Source of the DNA: Micropterix aruncella
Lineage: Eukaryota; Arthropoda; Insecta; Lepidoptera; Micropterigidae
Direction of reading: 5' to 3'
NCBI GenBank assembly: GCA_944548615.1
Contig: OX155957.1
Span: 23,485,616-23,549,615, forward strand
Length of the DNA: 64,000 bases
Part shown: in pieces, positions 43,523-55,253 of the stretch
How positions within the stretch are numbered: the stretch's first letter is position 1
Layout: each line of letters opens with the position of its first letter
Notes under the pieces: model-generated
Databases searched by the model: none
What the model was told of the DNA's origin: nothing
Seen by the model: only the letters and a program-made list of their open reading frames with translations
Made by a program: the position numbers and the translations under genes

Positions 43523-45126
43523 CAAATATGCTACAAAAAATTGAGTAATAAAAACTGATATTATTGTTATATTTCTTACCAACATTCAAAGGTGGAGAAA
43601 TATAATTCAGTAATAACTTCGTCGTATTAATACAGGAACAAATGTTTCGAACATTCTCCTACAACAATGTTTCCATGTGATCCTCCGTGTTACGTTGAAG
43701 TTCTTGGAAACTTGTTCCGAAACATGTTCGAGGCAATGCCTTCAAATAAATACCCGATTTATTATATAGTTGCAATATAAATATGTAAAGCAGCTAGGTA
43801 AACAGTAAAAACATCACTATATACCATAACGAATGTATGTAAGTAGGGGGAGAACCTTTTGTTCAATTTTGCTCCGGGGCCCATTTTTTCTAGTTACGCC
43901 ACTGTGTACAGGGAACTCTATAATACCAACTAGGCAAAAAAAAATGGTTGGTCCGCACTCGCTCACCAATGCACTGCCTGAAGGGATAATGTTCATTAAA
44001 TGCGTATGATGAGCTCATACCGGTAAAAAAAAGCAACGTACAACAAGTTACAATCACTGAAAAAAAAATGCTCTCCATCAGTTCAGCAGTATTATACAAA
44101 TATACCGAAAATGAAAATATATTTAATATGATAATGTGTGTGTCATAAATGAGTTGCTACTAATTAATGTGATAATGTGTGTGTCCTTATATAATATTGC
44201 ATCCTTATTTCTTGAACTGGTGGACAATCTATGTTTTTTTATACAACAACATTAACATTAACAACATTAACACAACAACATAACATCATGAGATAAACGG
44301 CGCATACGCAATTATTAATTAAGCATACGGAGTACGCATAATATCTTCTTCTTCTTCATCATCATCAGCGCGCATTCGCCCCCCGTTGGGCATACGCCTC
44401 TCCAATCACTCTCCATCCGGATCGGTTGTCCATTTCCCTCATCCAGACAGGTCCAGCTGTCTCTGAATTTAAATTTCGAATATCTATTACGCATAATATA
44501 TTATACTCTAATTAGTAATAATGTAAAAATCTTAACGATAACCAATGTATTATTAGTGTATTATTTTCGTACTTATTACAATAAATAAACAAATAAATTG
44601 CACGTTTTTTTCTCGAGATTCAAAAAACAATACACTTATTTTGCCTTACAAAATAGCAGCAACTATGTATATTTTTCAATATTTTTAAAATTTTAGTTTA
44701 ACATCAATTACCTAATTACTTCGCCTTCTAATGAGGTCCATAGACGTACGTGTAGCTTAGATGATGTATACAATGTGATAAATAGTCTGTGTTTGTATTT
44801 GAACACGTTCTGCAATCTTACTTACTTACTTACCTGGCGCGTATGGAGCCCTCATTAGCAGTAAAACACAAATAAACTAAAGACGCCTCCACGTAGATTT
44901 TCAATTTTAGATATTATTGAAATAATAATGTATACTTTGTTTACAAAATACGTATTTATTCCGTACTTGATTCCGGAGAAAAACAATTTCTGACAAAGAA
45001 CTTGGCTCCTGGACACGTAGTGATGCTACTGTAGCCCTAATAACGAACACTCTCACGATCCAATCACGGTGTAAACGAAACTCGGTTTAGACACTATTAT
45101 AAATATGTCTTACTATCACTATCTTA
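43523..45126. other. AT-rich non-coding DNA
   Basis: No gene is seen. TTCTAGTTACGCCACTGTG at 43889-43907 matches CTAGTTACGCCACT at 62353 and the reverse complement of a piece at 2203 (ACAGTGGCGTA), so it is a fragment of a dispersed repeat. Confidence 0.4.
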
Positions 45127-46195
45127 ATTAGGAACACGGATTTTTTTTCGATACTTTTTAGTACCGAGTTCATTTGTTTCGATACCGATACTTTTATACT
45201 TGATACTTTTTAAATCAATACTTTTACTCAATGAGTACTTTTTGCCAAGTATCGTATCGAATAAATATTAAGATTTTTTTAAATTAGTCTTTATGACTCG
45301 TGTTTATGCCTGCCGGTTAAAAAATAACAAGATTTTTTGATTCACTCATTCACTATGGTACACAGGAATTTGAACTTTATTGGTTGAAAATAACGTTCAT
45401 TATGTTATCGTCTTTGCGTTGAGGTTTATTCCTCAACTGAACTCTCACCAGTGTTGCCAATTTAGCGATTTTGTCAGATTAAGCGACATTTTGACACTAA
45501 CAGCGACTCCTTATTTTTATCAAGCAACAAAAAACTAGCGAGTTTTCGAGCGCTTATTAGATGTAGTATTTCGATTATCATTTTACATTTTGAGTCCACA
45601 TTTGTGTACATTATATGAAGTTATTGTATCTAACTCCAAAAACACACTTTAAAAACGCTCATTAATCAATCAATCGATCCATTAAAACCATGGTACCTCA
45701 TTGTACAAGCTTACCCAAGTGTACTTACTATCAGTAATCCTTAATACCAGCAATAACGGTCCCCTACGAACGTTCATTTTCAAATACAGTTCAATAACTA
45801 AAACACAAAACCGATTAGTGCCAAAAGGGCTAAATAAAACTTCAATTTTAAGTGATTGAACAGAGGAAGAGTGGGAAATTTAATAATGTTTAAAGAAATA
45901 ATTAATAAACGTTGATTTATCAATTCATATATTTTTTAATTATTTTATTATTATAAATACCAACCATTTGCCTGAACAATTCGTGTGCGCATTTATATAA
46001 TCCACTTCCACAAATCCACAATAATAAAACCAAACACTTAAAGTTTCTAAGAAAAAAACCGATACTTGAAGAAAAGTACCGATATCAGGGATATCGATAC
46101 TTTTGTGTCGATACTTTTACGAGTACGATACTTTTTTTTCGATACTACTCATATCAATACTATCAATACTTTCTATTCGACACCCTGTCCCTAAT
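45127..46195. mobile_element. putative DNA transposon with CGATACTTTT subterminal repeats
   Basis: The ends are imperfect inverted repeats: ATTAGGAACACGG on the left, ATTAGGGACAGGG reading in from the right. At least four GATACTTT-type motifs lie in the first 110 bp and at least six in the last 135 bp. Subterminal motif clusters and CAGGG-type ends suggest a non-autonomous hAT relative, but no clear target duplication or transposase was found. Confidence 0.5.
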
Positions 46196-47967
46196 CGTAA
46201 TGTAACTAATAATAACGTACATTCTCTCGCTTTCCTCTGGCTACGCAAAGTATAGACATCAGAAACCTGATATCACTCGGGTTTCTGCAGTCTACAGAAA
46301 GTTTTTCACAAACATCCCAATCAATCAAACAAAACAAAAACAATAATTAAAAAAAATAAAAACCACGATTGCCCCTACAAAAAGTAAAGTTGTATTTAGA
46401 ATTATTTTTTTTAAAAGATGTTCACGCTGAAATGCACATTTTGTAAGAGAATAAAGTTCGCCTTGCGCCCTGCTGCAGGTATCTATCTTGAAACGATCGC
46501 GCTCCACTGTGCCGCCGCCGCACTTAAATCGTTTGCCCTTGGTTCTCAAGTAATAAAAAGGTTTTCTATAAAATGTTTTAGAACATATACATTTCCAAAA
46601 TATACTACATCAGACTTTTAATTTGATACTAAACACGATATATTTATCCTAATTTATTGACACTTGTACATTTAAGATAATTATTTTTTTGACATGTGAG
46701 CATTTCTGGTACTCTATGAAACTCGGGATGATATAACGTTTCTAACAATATCACACACTTCTAAATCGGTTCAAGTGTCTAGAAGTTACGGTGGAATAAA
46801 GAAACGGAAAACATATGTACATGAATCCTAAACACATAACACTCGTTTTTTGGGCAGACGCGTAAGAAATAAGAAAAACCCCGCTATTTATCAAACAATC
46901 TCATAGATAACTTAAAAAATTCTCAAAAACTCATAGAAAAGAAACATTTGCAAGTTTATATAACCCTGATTTTTTTTTATTCGAAAATATCTCGTCCTAC
47001 AGGCGCCATTCGTTGGCCATACAACATAGTAAGTTGGAGCGAAATATAAATTTATGTTTCTTCACAAAAAGGCAGTGAGTCGCCAGCTTAAGCGACCAAA
47101 CGTAATGAATAGTGGGTATGGGAAGGGTTCAGTTTGTTGGTCGAAGGTATTTTACTGCTAAGCAGGCTGCGTCTTCAACATAATTATATGTACATATATA
47201 CATATGAATAACACGTTAGCTTACTTAGCTTCTTCTTTGCTATCGGAGCTAATTTGTCGCGCAACTGCTCTCACATATTTCTCTGACTAATTAGATAAAT
47301 AATAATACAGAACGAACATAATTTAACTGTACGTTGTCTTGAAATGGAGACTCATTCGCGCGTTTTAATTTCGAAAATGAGTTCATTAGCTAATATAAAT
47401 TCTATTAAATTTTTTTTTCGCTATATAAAACTGAAACACCAGCGTCAGGTGTTCAAGTCTAATTAGCGATTTGTAGAAATAAAATAATAGAAATGCGAGG
47501 TAATTACTAGGGTGGGTTGTTTTTTTTTTCATTTCACCCCTCGGCTACGTAACGACCAAATTTGGTTACACATCAGAACACCGTTGACTACGTAATGACC
47601 AATATTGGCGGCTTGCTCCCGGAGCGCACAGTAATATTATTTTCTAATTCGAACGCATCCTTAAATCCATACCATGTATCTCATTATTACCATTGATACA
47701 TAGACGGCCGCTAAAATAATTTCGCGCGTCATTTCGCGGATATTTCTTGTAAAATTCCATTGTCAAACATCATCATTTTTTTTTCAAGAAATCATGAAAA
47801 ATTTTATTGGTTTTATGAGCTAATATCTAAATATTTTCGTAAGTAAATAAGCAAAACTAAATATTGCCTCTGACAGAGAATCTAATAAAGATCACGATAG
47901 TATTTACAATTTCTAAATAGAGTTCCGTATTTTTCCGTAAGACAAGTACAAGTTAGAAATGCCGAGT
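46196..47967. other. non-coding DNA with reversed family C repeat
   Basis: 46700-46830 matches family C in reverse complement (CTTCTAAATCGGTTCAAGTG, CCGTAACTTCTAGACACTTG on the other strand). Open frames near 46325-46621 have no recognisable domain. Nothing else is seen. Confidence 0.4.
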
Positions 47968-48177
47968 TTTTTCCACTTTTTCGACATTCTTATATTTATT
48001 CATAATTATCTAATTGTTTTACAAAAAGATATTTCAATATTCTATATATAAAATTTCAATTTGATCATTGTACAGTTATTCTTTTTATGATTGCTATAGT
48101 AGACCCATAGTTATAGTATTTATTGTCGAGCGCGGCGATATTGACATGAAATTAAGCCGCTACTCGAAGGGTTAAAT
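47968..48177 (+). repeat. dispersed repeat, second copy of 46-290
   Basis: High similarity over TTCTTATATTTATTCATAAT, CAATATTCTATAT and TTCTTTTTATGATTG, ending GAAGGGTTAAA. Non-coding. Confidence 0.75.
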
Positions 48178-49334
48178 CCTTTTGTAATAGTGAAAATATG
48201 TTGTCTTATTAGGTTAATTAGAAACCTGTAAAATATTATTTATTTATTTTCACTGTAATAGCACACGCATCGATCCCTGAGTTTGATTCAAACCTATAAA
48301 AAAGTGGTGTCAAGCAACGACATCTTAAACCACTTGAAATATTATTTTGAAAACTAAACGCTGTTTATTGTGTTGCTATTTTAGTGGCAAAGAGTTATTA
48401 GGCTCTCCAATGGTTATAAATAATTTTGTTCTATAATTTTGGGAGGCTATTCGAAAGTGTATCGTATCGCTTCACATAGTGGGTCCAATCGCGTATATTT
48501 TGTGTTAAAATTAAGTCGCTTTAAAAATAAGTAGGATTAGTGCGTGCATTAAAATAATATCTATCGCGTTTCTGTCAGATTTAATACACATAACAAAATC
48601 TGCGACGTCGTTCTGTGTCTATGATAATGCACTAAAAAGCTGGCAGCACAGGTTTTCGAAACGTCAAAAGCGGCGCTCTGAATCCATTTTTCGCGCGCGC
48701 CTGACTAGCGGGTTTGCTTGGCATTTCTTTTGATCCGAATGATATCTGATGTGGCTGTGTTCTAACCGCCTTCTCGTGCTAAAAGACAACATATAATTTA
48801 CAGGTTATGACGGAAGACGAATTTTGTTGGAACTTGAAAAGTATAATACACGTACGTATCGTTGTCGTTATTCATTCGATCTCTTTTATAAAATTCCAAC
48901 ATACGGGAACATTTCAGCAGAAACAGCAAAAACGGCAAATTCGTAAGTAAAAACACAAGCGTCACCCGCTAAGACGCACCGAAAACGCGCGTTTTAAAAT
49001 TGTCGTGCACGTTCAAGCCGGTTTTTATTCGGACGACTGTCAAATTTTGAGAAACAGAATAGCGTTTCTGCGAGAATGAAATAAATTTAATACAAAATAC
49101 ATTAAACACGGTAGCACGAATATCTGACAGATGAATCACAATACCAATGTGGCTTTTGTAATAAATTTAAAGCATTTTTTTACTTTATTTTAAACCGCCG
49201 AAGAAACGGAATTGGACCCAATAGCGTAAATGTTGTAATCTGATTTAAGTGCGACAAAAATATTATAAAAGTACGGGGTTGCGCGCATTTAACATTCGTT
49301 ACACTATTTTCTCATTAATAACTATTAAATTTCA
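48178..49334. other. AT-rich non-coding DNA
   Basis: No gene recognised. Confidence 0.4.
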
Positions 49335-49870
49335 ATGGAAACTAGAAAACAAAGTAATCAATGACCTATATCTGAGAGCGTAGAAGATATTAAGGACAAC
49401 GTATTGCCGACATACGAAGATGTCATGAAATGTTATGAATGGATAATATTACAGCTTAAAATTAGGAGAGATACTATCAAAGGACCATAATTTTTACATA
49501 TTGCTGTGCTTTTGCCTCAAAACGTAGACGACATTTGGAAAAAATCGTCCCTTTTTACGGTTTCATACAAAAGGAACATTACTAAAATGCCTAACATTTG
49601 AAGTGCAAAATACCTTATCAAATCTTTTTTTTAAATATCTGCTGATCGAAAAAAACTTCTTTTTGACATTTTTTCATGCAAATGTAAACAAATTTAACTT
49701 TGTTGTTGTATAAGAGAAGGCAAAGGGCCAAAAGAAGAGCAGGAGTTTGTGCTTGTCCAAAGACAGGCAAGGAAGGTTCGAATTGGTGAAATCGGCCGCA
49801 TTCTTACGACTGAATTATTAAAAAGTTAATACAAGTCTCTAAAACCAAAAAAAACTTGCAGAACTTGCAT
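49335..49870 (+). pseudogene. decayed coding relic, family uncertain
   Basis: Starting at ATG 49335, the frame gives short protein-like pieces between stops: VLPTYEDVMKCYEWI, NVDDIWKKSSLFTVSYKR, then after about 150 bp GPKEEQEFVLVQRQARKVRI. The spacing and the IWxxxSxxTVS patch resemble N-terminal regions of uncharacterised proteins carried by insect transposons. At least three stops interrupt it. I cannot name the family. Confidence 0.4.
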
Positions 49871-50344
49871 CCAAAAAAATATGCCCTGATTTGAGATTAA
49901 ACGAGTTTATGAGGCTAAAACGTATTTTTTTGTTTTTATTTAACAGTACATTAATGTTTTCTACTACTAATTTTTTGTACTGTGATGACTTTTTCGTGCA
50001 TTTTATGTAATATTTCCTAATTTTCTATTAATATATAATTGGTTTTTAATAAAATATATAAGATTAACCAAATGTTGTTTTTTCTTATTTTCCCGAAATT
50101 TTGAATCACATGCGCGGGCTATAGATATGACTAAATTTAACTGTTTATAGCCAATTTTATATGTTTAGACCTAAGACAATATTATATCACTATTACAATA
50201 TTATCAAACAACTTTTATTTTTTTCTATACATTAGTGACACACCCTAATTACTTATACATTTATGCACAATATTAAGATATATATACAATATTATATATA
50301 TTATTCTTTATTTATTTAAAGCATGCAGTGACATCGCATCATCC
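49871..50344. other. AT-rich flank and 3' UTR of the KIAA1143-like gene
   Basis: On the minus strand AATAAATAAAGAATAAT lies 30-60 bases after the gene's stop and can serve as the polyadenylation signal. Nothing else is recognised. Confidence 0.45.
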
Positions 50345-50427
50345 CTATTCACTATCTTCTTCTAAATTAAATGATAATAAAGACTTCGATTTTTCTGATT
50401 TCATTAAATTCGATTTTAAGGAATTTA

Positions 50428-51874
50428 GGAATAACTGCAGTATAGGAACCTCTCACCAAAAAAAAAAAAAAAATATACACTAATAGATTGTAGCATTTTA
50501 ATGCTAAATCTGGAAGAAAATTGTGTCGGTCGCTATAAATAAGCGAGATATAGGCATTCAAACTTTAAATTTTACATGTAAACAAATAGCCTAAAATGGC
50601 CCAAAATAAAATTCACCCCGCTATATTCACCACGCTGATTCCGAATCTTCCATAATTTTTATTCGATCTCAATAAATAAGCGAGATATAGGCGTTCAAAT
50701 TTGTTATCCCAATGTCAACAAAGTTGCGGCCATTTTGTTTGTACTTACCGTGTTGACACTTTCGAGTATATCGTAATATCGATAACAATTAGCGATATTA
50801 CAGAAATTATGACAATTTGGAGAGTTTTAAGATTAATTGAAATATGTTGAACAAAAACGATTGGAAAAATACATATTTTCGCGAAAATTAAAAAAGGGCA
50901 CTATTTTCGATGTCTTTTCAATGACTTTGCGTATTGATGACAGAAGATATCCTGAAATGTCGTTTGTTTCAGGTTACCTTTAGTCATCAATACAACAAAT
51001 TTCAAATTTTCGTAAAATCTACGAAAATTGTCCAATTGTTTTAGATGATCGCTAACACATGGTGTTAATTTGATATTGAAGAAATTTAGTTTGTTTCAGT
51101 TTACCTTTTATCATTCTTATGTTAATATCAATAGCGCCGCAGGCAAAATTTTTTTTTCGAATTTCTTTTGTCTGCGGTGTTAATTTGATATTGAAGACAT
51201 TTCGTTTGTTTAAGGTTACCTTTTGTCATTATCACCAAAGTCATTTAGTAAAAACCTTGGAAAAAAACGAAATATCGCTAACACATTGTCATGTTAACTT
51301 CAATAGCGCCGCAGGCAAAAATTTTTTTTCGAATTTCGCGCGAAATTCGAAAAAAAATTTTTGCTTGCAGGGATATTCAGATATTTAGGAATTTTCTATT
51401 GTCATGTTAACTTCAATAGCGCCGCAGGCAAAAATTTTTTTTCGAATTTCGCGCGAAATTCGAAAAAAAATTTTTGCTTGCGGGGATATTCAGATATTTA
51501 GGAATTTTCTATTGTTTCAGGATACCTTTTGTTATCAAAACGCAAAGTCATTGAAAAAACCCTCGAAAATAGACTATTATTTTTTAATATCGCACATGTT
51601 TTTTCACGACCATGCCATCATTTTTCTAAAATCGCGAATTGTTATCGATATTAGAGAACTCGCGGTATATCGACTAAGTATATTCCGACACTACTTCTGA
51701 AGCAATATGGCTGTCTTTTTGACGTTTAGTATGCAAATTTTAAATGCCTATATCTCGCTTATTTATTGAGAGCGACAAAAGATTATTGCAGATTCGGAAT
51801 CTGCGTGGCGAATATAGTCCGGTGACGTTTAAAAATCAAAAATCCAGGAGAGGTTCCTATACTGCAGTTATACC
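50428..51874. mobile_element. 1447-bp foldback-type DNA transposon inside the KIAA1143 gene
   Basis: Flanked by the 8-bp duplication GGAATTTA (50420-50427, 51875-51882). Terminal inverted repeats GG(A/T)ATAACTGCAGTATAGG plus AACCTCTC match over 27 bases with one mismatch. Weaker inverted similarity continues for several hundred bases on each side (ATAAGCGAGATATAGGC, GATTCCGAATCT, AATATCGATAACAATT, TTCAATGACTTTGCGT), so the element is a giant imperfect palindrome. No transposase is seen. The 8-bp target size fits hAT, P or Merlin-type transposases; which one is unresolved. Confidence 0.92.
51134..51480. repeat. 113-bp tandem repeat containing a 58-bp near-perfect palindrome
   Basis: The unit starting GCCGCAGGCAAAAA occurs at 51308 and 51421, with a diverged copy at 51136. 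Each of the two later copies holds an inverted repeat centred on GCGCG-type sequence (TTTCGCGCGAAA), with arms CAAAAATTTTTTTTCGAA and its complement and one mismatched pair in 58 bp. Confidence 0.9.
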
Positions 51875-52192
51875 GGAATTTACACCGACTGTCTTATCTT
51901 TAATTAAATCCTTGTTAAATAACATCTTTTTACTCAAATCGGCTTTTTCATTTTTCGGTTTTATTTTTTTAATTGTTTCCACTTCGTCCGCTGTCAGGTC
52001 ACCAGGGTTTAACGTCACTATCTGTGGCTGTTCACTTTCATCATCATCACTATCGGCCGCATTAAAATCCTGGACAGATCTATCGAACTTTGTGTCAACT
52101 GTGTCCGGCTCCTTATACCCGATCTGAGCCTTCATTTTCTTGATAAAATTGGGCTCTTCGGGTTTGATGTAACAAATACTCCTTTTCGACAT

Positions 52193-52375
52193 GTTTGAGC
52201 GAGGATTTAGCACTTTTAAACGATATTTTGACACATTTATCCTTGTCGATACAATACAACGCAGTTAGAAATTGAGCTGTCAAATTTCACTCTGTTGGCA
52301 GCTGAATGATTATAAATAGAAGGTAGGCCACTCTTGAGTCGTTTTTTTTTGTCCAAAGTCGAAACTTGTTATCTC
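52193..52375 (-). other. upstream region of KIAA1143 copy 1
   Basis: About 140 bp upstream of the ATG is shared with copy 2 (53589-53730): AAGTGCTAA-TCCTC next to the ATG and TGTCAAAATATCG further up. A promoter is not resolved. Confidence 0.5.
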
Positions 52376-52680
52376 GACCGATATTTTTCGAAAGTACGAT
52401 ATTTGTATAAAGCACGTTGTGGTATAAAAAACATATTTTTAAATGTACGATATTTTATGAAAGTACGATATTTAGGAACAATACGATATTTTATAGAAGT
52501 ACGATATTTGGGAACAAAGCCATAATCATGAAATTAAGATATTTTTTTAATTACGATAAAAATGGGTACGACATTTTTTTAAAGTATGTTTTTTATGCAT
52601 AGTAATGATTTTTGAAAGTACGATATTTTATAGAAAACTATATTTTATGAAATTACGGTATTTTAAACGCACAATTATGC
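52376..52680 (+). repeat. degenerate TACGATATTT repeat cluster
   Basis: At least six copies of (G/A)TACGATATTT spaced 20-60 bp apart, often preceded by GAAA and followed by TATG or TAGA. It resembles a decayed minisatellite or the subterminal end of a DNA transposon. Confidence 0.65.
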
Positions 52681-53249
52681 TATGTACGTATTTTATGATA
52701 TTTTTCGCCTATCCGCCCGGACTTGCCCCTACTTTATTTTTTATTTTATTTTTCTTAAAAACATACAGCATAAAAAATACGTATAAGCATAATATATATA
52801 CCAGTAACAAAGCCAATGATGTTTTAAATTATTTGCTATATAAGGATTACAAAATATGCTAAACAATACAAAATACAGTACTCATTCTGCACCTTCGCCC
52901 GACTCGCTCTGATCGTACCTATAGCTTAAAAAATCGCTTATGTCAGCCTATCTTTTGATATAGAAACCCTAGATTTTGTATTACGAATTCATTACTTTGC
53001 GTCGCATATTAACTGGAATTTTCACCAACTGCACATCGACTTTATTTGTGAAATTAATATTCAGATGGAATACGTCCCTGGCTACTTGCCGGCAAAACCT
53101 TGGGTTGTCACAACCGATTTTTTAAAACATGTTTTCTGTTGATAGGATATATAAAAGAACAATAATAATTAAATTATGAATATATTTATTTTTTCATTTA
53201 TTTTAATTTAACAGTCACACCGCATCATCACTTTTAAAAATCTTTTAAA
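52681..53249. other. non-coding DNA with family D repeat (reversed)
   Basis: 53030-53125 is family D in reverse complement (ATTAATATTCAGATGGAATA, CCCTGGCTACTTGCCGG, CACAACCGATTTTTTA). No gene is seen. Confidence 0.5.
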
Positions 53250-53588
53250 TTAAATGATATTAAAGACTTCGATTTTTTCGGATTTCTTCAAAATCGATTT
53301 TAAGGAATCTACACTGACTCTCTTATCTTTGATTAAATGCTTGTTAAAAAACACTTTTTCAAGCAAATCGCCTTTCTCATTTTTCGCGTTTATATTCTTA
53401 ACGGTTTCCACTTTTTCCGCTGTCGGGTCACCAGGATTTAACACCCACACTTGCGGCTGTTTACTTCCCTCATCATCACTATCAGCCGCATCCTGGTTAG
53501 ATCTGTCGAATTTCGTGTCCACTGCGTCCAGCGCCTTGTGTCCAATCCGAGCCTTCATCTTCTTATATGAAATACTCCTTTTCGACAT
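53250..53588 (-). pseudogene. second KIAA1143 copy, decayed tandem duplicate
   Basis: ATG at 53586-53588. It encodes MSKRSISY, then lacks the IKPEEPNF-type segment present in copy 1, and continues KKMKARIGHKALDAVDTKFD, an acidic stretch, QPQVWVLNPGDPTAEKVE and VSVDSLKSILKKSEK. One extra A in the next run shifts the frame, so the conserved SLLSF tail is lost and it stops at 53250. Upstream and downstream flanks are also similar to copy 1, so it arose as a genomic tandem duplication, not an independent retrocopy. Probably a pseudogene, although 112 codons remain open. Confidence 0.85.
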
Positions 53589-53934
53589 GTCTGAATGAGG
53601 ATTAGCACTTACGATATTTTGACACGTTTGCCCTTGTTAATACAACGCGATTAAATATTGAGCTTTCAAATCGTGCCCAGTTAGAAGCTGAATGTATATG
53701 GCAAATAAACGGAGGGTAGACCAGTGTTGACTATTTATTGATCTATTTTTGAAGGCAAAATATTTTGTAAACAGAAACGAACATTTGCCATGCAGTCATA
53801 CAGAAGTATTTCACAAATAGGCATCTATTTATTTTTTTTAGACAGGTTAAAATTATTAGGTAGGTATATAAATATATTTACATGACTGCCTAACAAAAAA
53901 GGAGTGTAATGTGTTCAGGGTTCATCCATGTATG
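53589..53934. other. upstream flank of KIAA1143 copy 2
   Basis: Homologous to the upstream flank of copy 1 for about 140 bp, then unassigned AT-rich DNA. Confidence 0.45.
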
Positions 53935-54260
53935 TTTTCCGTTTCTTTAGTCCACCATTATCTCTAAACGCTTGAAGTTTGTGGCATTATTAGAATCGTT
54001 GTGTCATAGGGTGCTGTCAAAGGGTACTACTTAATTGTCCAAATATGAAGTAAGTAGTTGTCTAAACGCCAATAAATTGACATAAATATATCGTGTTTAG
54101 TGTCAAATGAAAGGTCCGATTGAGTACATTCCGGAAATATACATGTATCTATATGGATAAATACATAAACAACAAATATTTTATAATAAAACCGTAATAA
54201 AAATAATTATAAATACAATAGTTTACTTTCTGTAACGGGAGTCGTGGTTTATATTTTTTT
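53935..54260 (+). repeat. dispersed repeat family C, copy
   Basis: Shares TAGTGTCAAATGAAAGGTCC, ATGGATAAATACATAAAC and TTACTTTCTGTAACGG with 17390-17700. Non-coding. Confidence 0.75.
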
Positions 54261-55205
54261 AATATATTTGCTTGTTAATATGTATAATTATTTTAATTAA
54301 TTAGGTTTCTATTGGTTTCTATTATATTTATTGTAGGCCTTTCGTTTTATTATGGTACTTAGATGTGCAACTCCATAGAGCGATTTCAAAACCTTTTTGT
54401 CGGTGAAGTGCAGGTGGCGCTGATAGACTAATAGCAATTAATTTGGCCATCTATAATAATATTGATAATGAATGGTTTCTTATAAAGGACCGATTGATTA
54501 TAAAAACCCAATAATATAAGTAAAGATAACAATAAAACTATTCAATTATTGGTACCATCTATCGCATATTTTTTATAAAGACTGATTACAGATATTGCAT
54601 CAATGATAATACAGCATCACAGATATTATAACCAATGATAATACGGAGAGAATAATAAAATAGAATGCAATCGAATAGTCGATCCAAACATTAAAATAGG
54701 TAATTATTACGTATTGAAATCTATATACCAAACAAAAAAAATACATATTTATGTAAATACTATTAAAATAATAAGAGCTATTATTGAAAAAATCGTTTTT
54801 ATTATATTATTATTATATACCCTATAGTAGTACGGTTTCAGATTATAGTTCCTATGGCGTTATCAATCAAATACGCTATATAATCGAGGATTTTACGAAA
54901 GCAAGCTTAATATGAAACCATTCTGCTCTGGTCTATTGTCTAAAGTTATAGTTTATGTGCCCCACATTATAGTTTATGTGCCCCACATTACCACTTTATA
55001 CAGTGCACAGGAGAGTTACGTCGTTTGGACAACACCATTACCATTAGCTTGCTCCGAGATTGTTGAATATTTTAGGAAAATTCTTCGATACTTCAGGACA
55101 GACACAGGTAGTTCTTAAAAAAAGTCTCATACAGTGGTTAATTAGTAAAGGAAGAACGAAAACTGAATGTATCCTCATGACATGTCAAAAACAGCATCAC
55201 ATTTA
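54261..55205. other. AT-rich non-coding DNA with a 21-bp direct repeat
   Basis: ATTATAGTTTATGTGCCCCAC occurs twice in tandem at about 54947-54989. A Lys/Leu-rich frame near 55080-55160 might be a LINE C-terminal relic but is too weak to call. Confidence 0.4.
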
Positions 55206-55217
55206 CAGACACACACA

Positions 55218-55251
<34 letters not shown>
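55206..55251. repeat. (AC)n microsatellite
   Basis: About 45 bases of AC repeats with one GACA interruption. Confidence 0.93.

Positions 55252-55253
<2 letters not shown>

Larger units (their letters stand above)
50345..52192 (-). pseudogene. KIAA1143 homologue (DUF4604), interrupted by a transposon
   Basis: The minus strand from ATG 52190-52192 encodes MSKRSICYIKPEEPNF, IGYKEPDTVDTKFD, an acidic stretch, then QPQIVTLNPGDLTADEVE. After the transposon at 50428-51874 the same frame resumes and ends LLSFNLEEDSE and TAG (50345-50347). These landmarks, in this order, match the animal KIAA1143 family of unknown function (MSKR start, PxEPxF, EQPQxVxLxxGDLxxxEV, SLLSF...E end). Removing the insertion and one 8-bp target copy leaves exactly 131 codons in frame (130 aa; the human protein is about 154). 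No intron is visible. As assembled the gene is broken, unless the insertion is spliced out. Confidence 0.9.

Noticed and set aside
43360..43548. Phe/Asp-rich 62-codon frame
   Set aside because: Generated by the TTTTTCGAC minisatellite.
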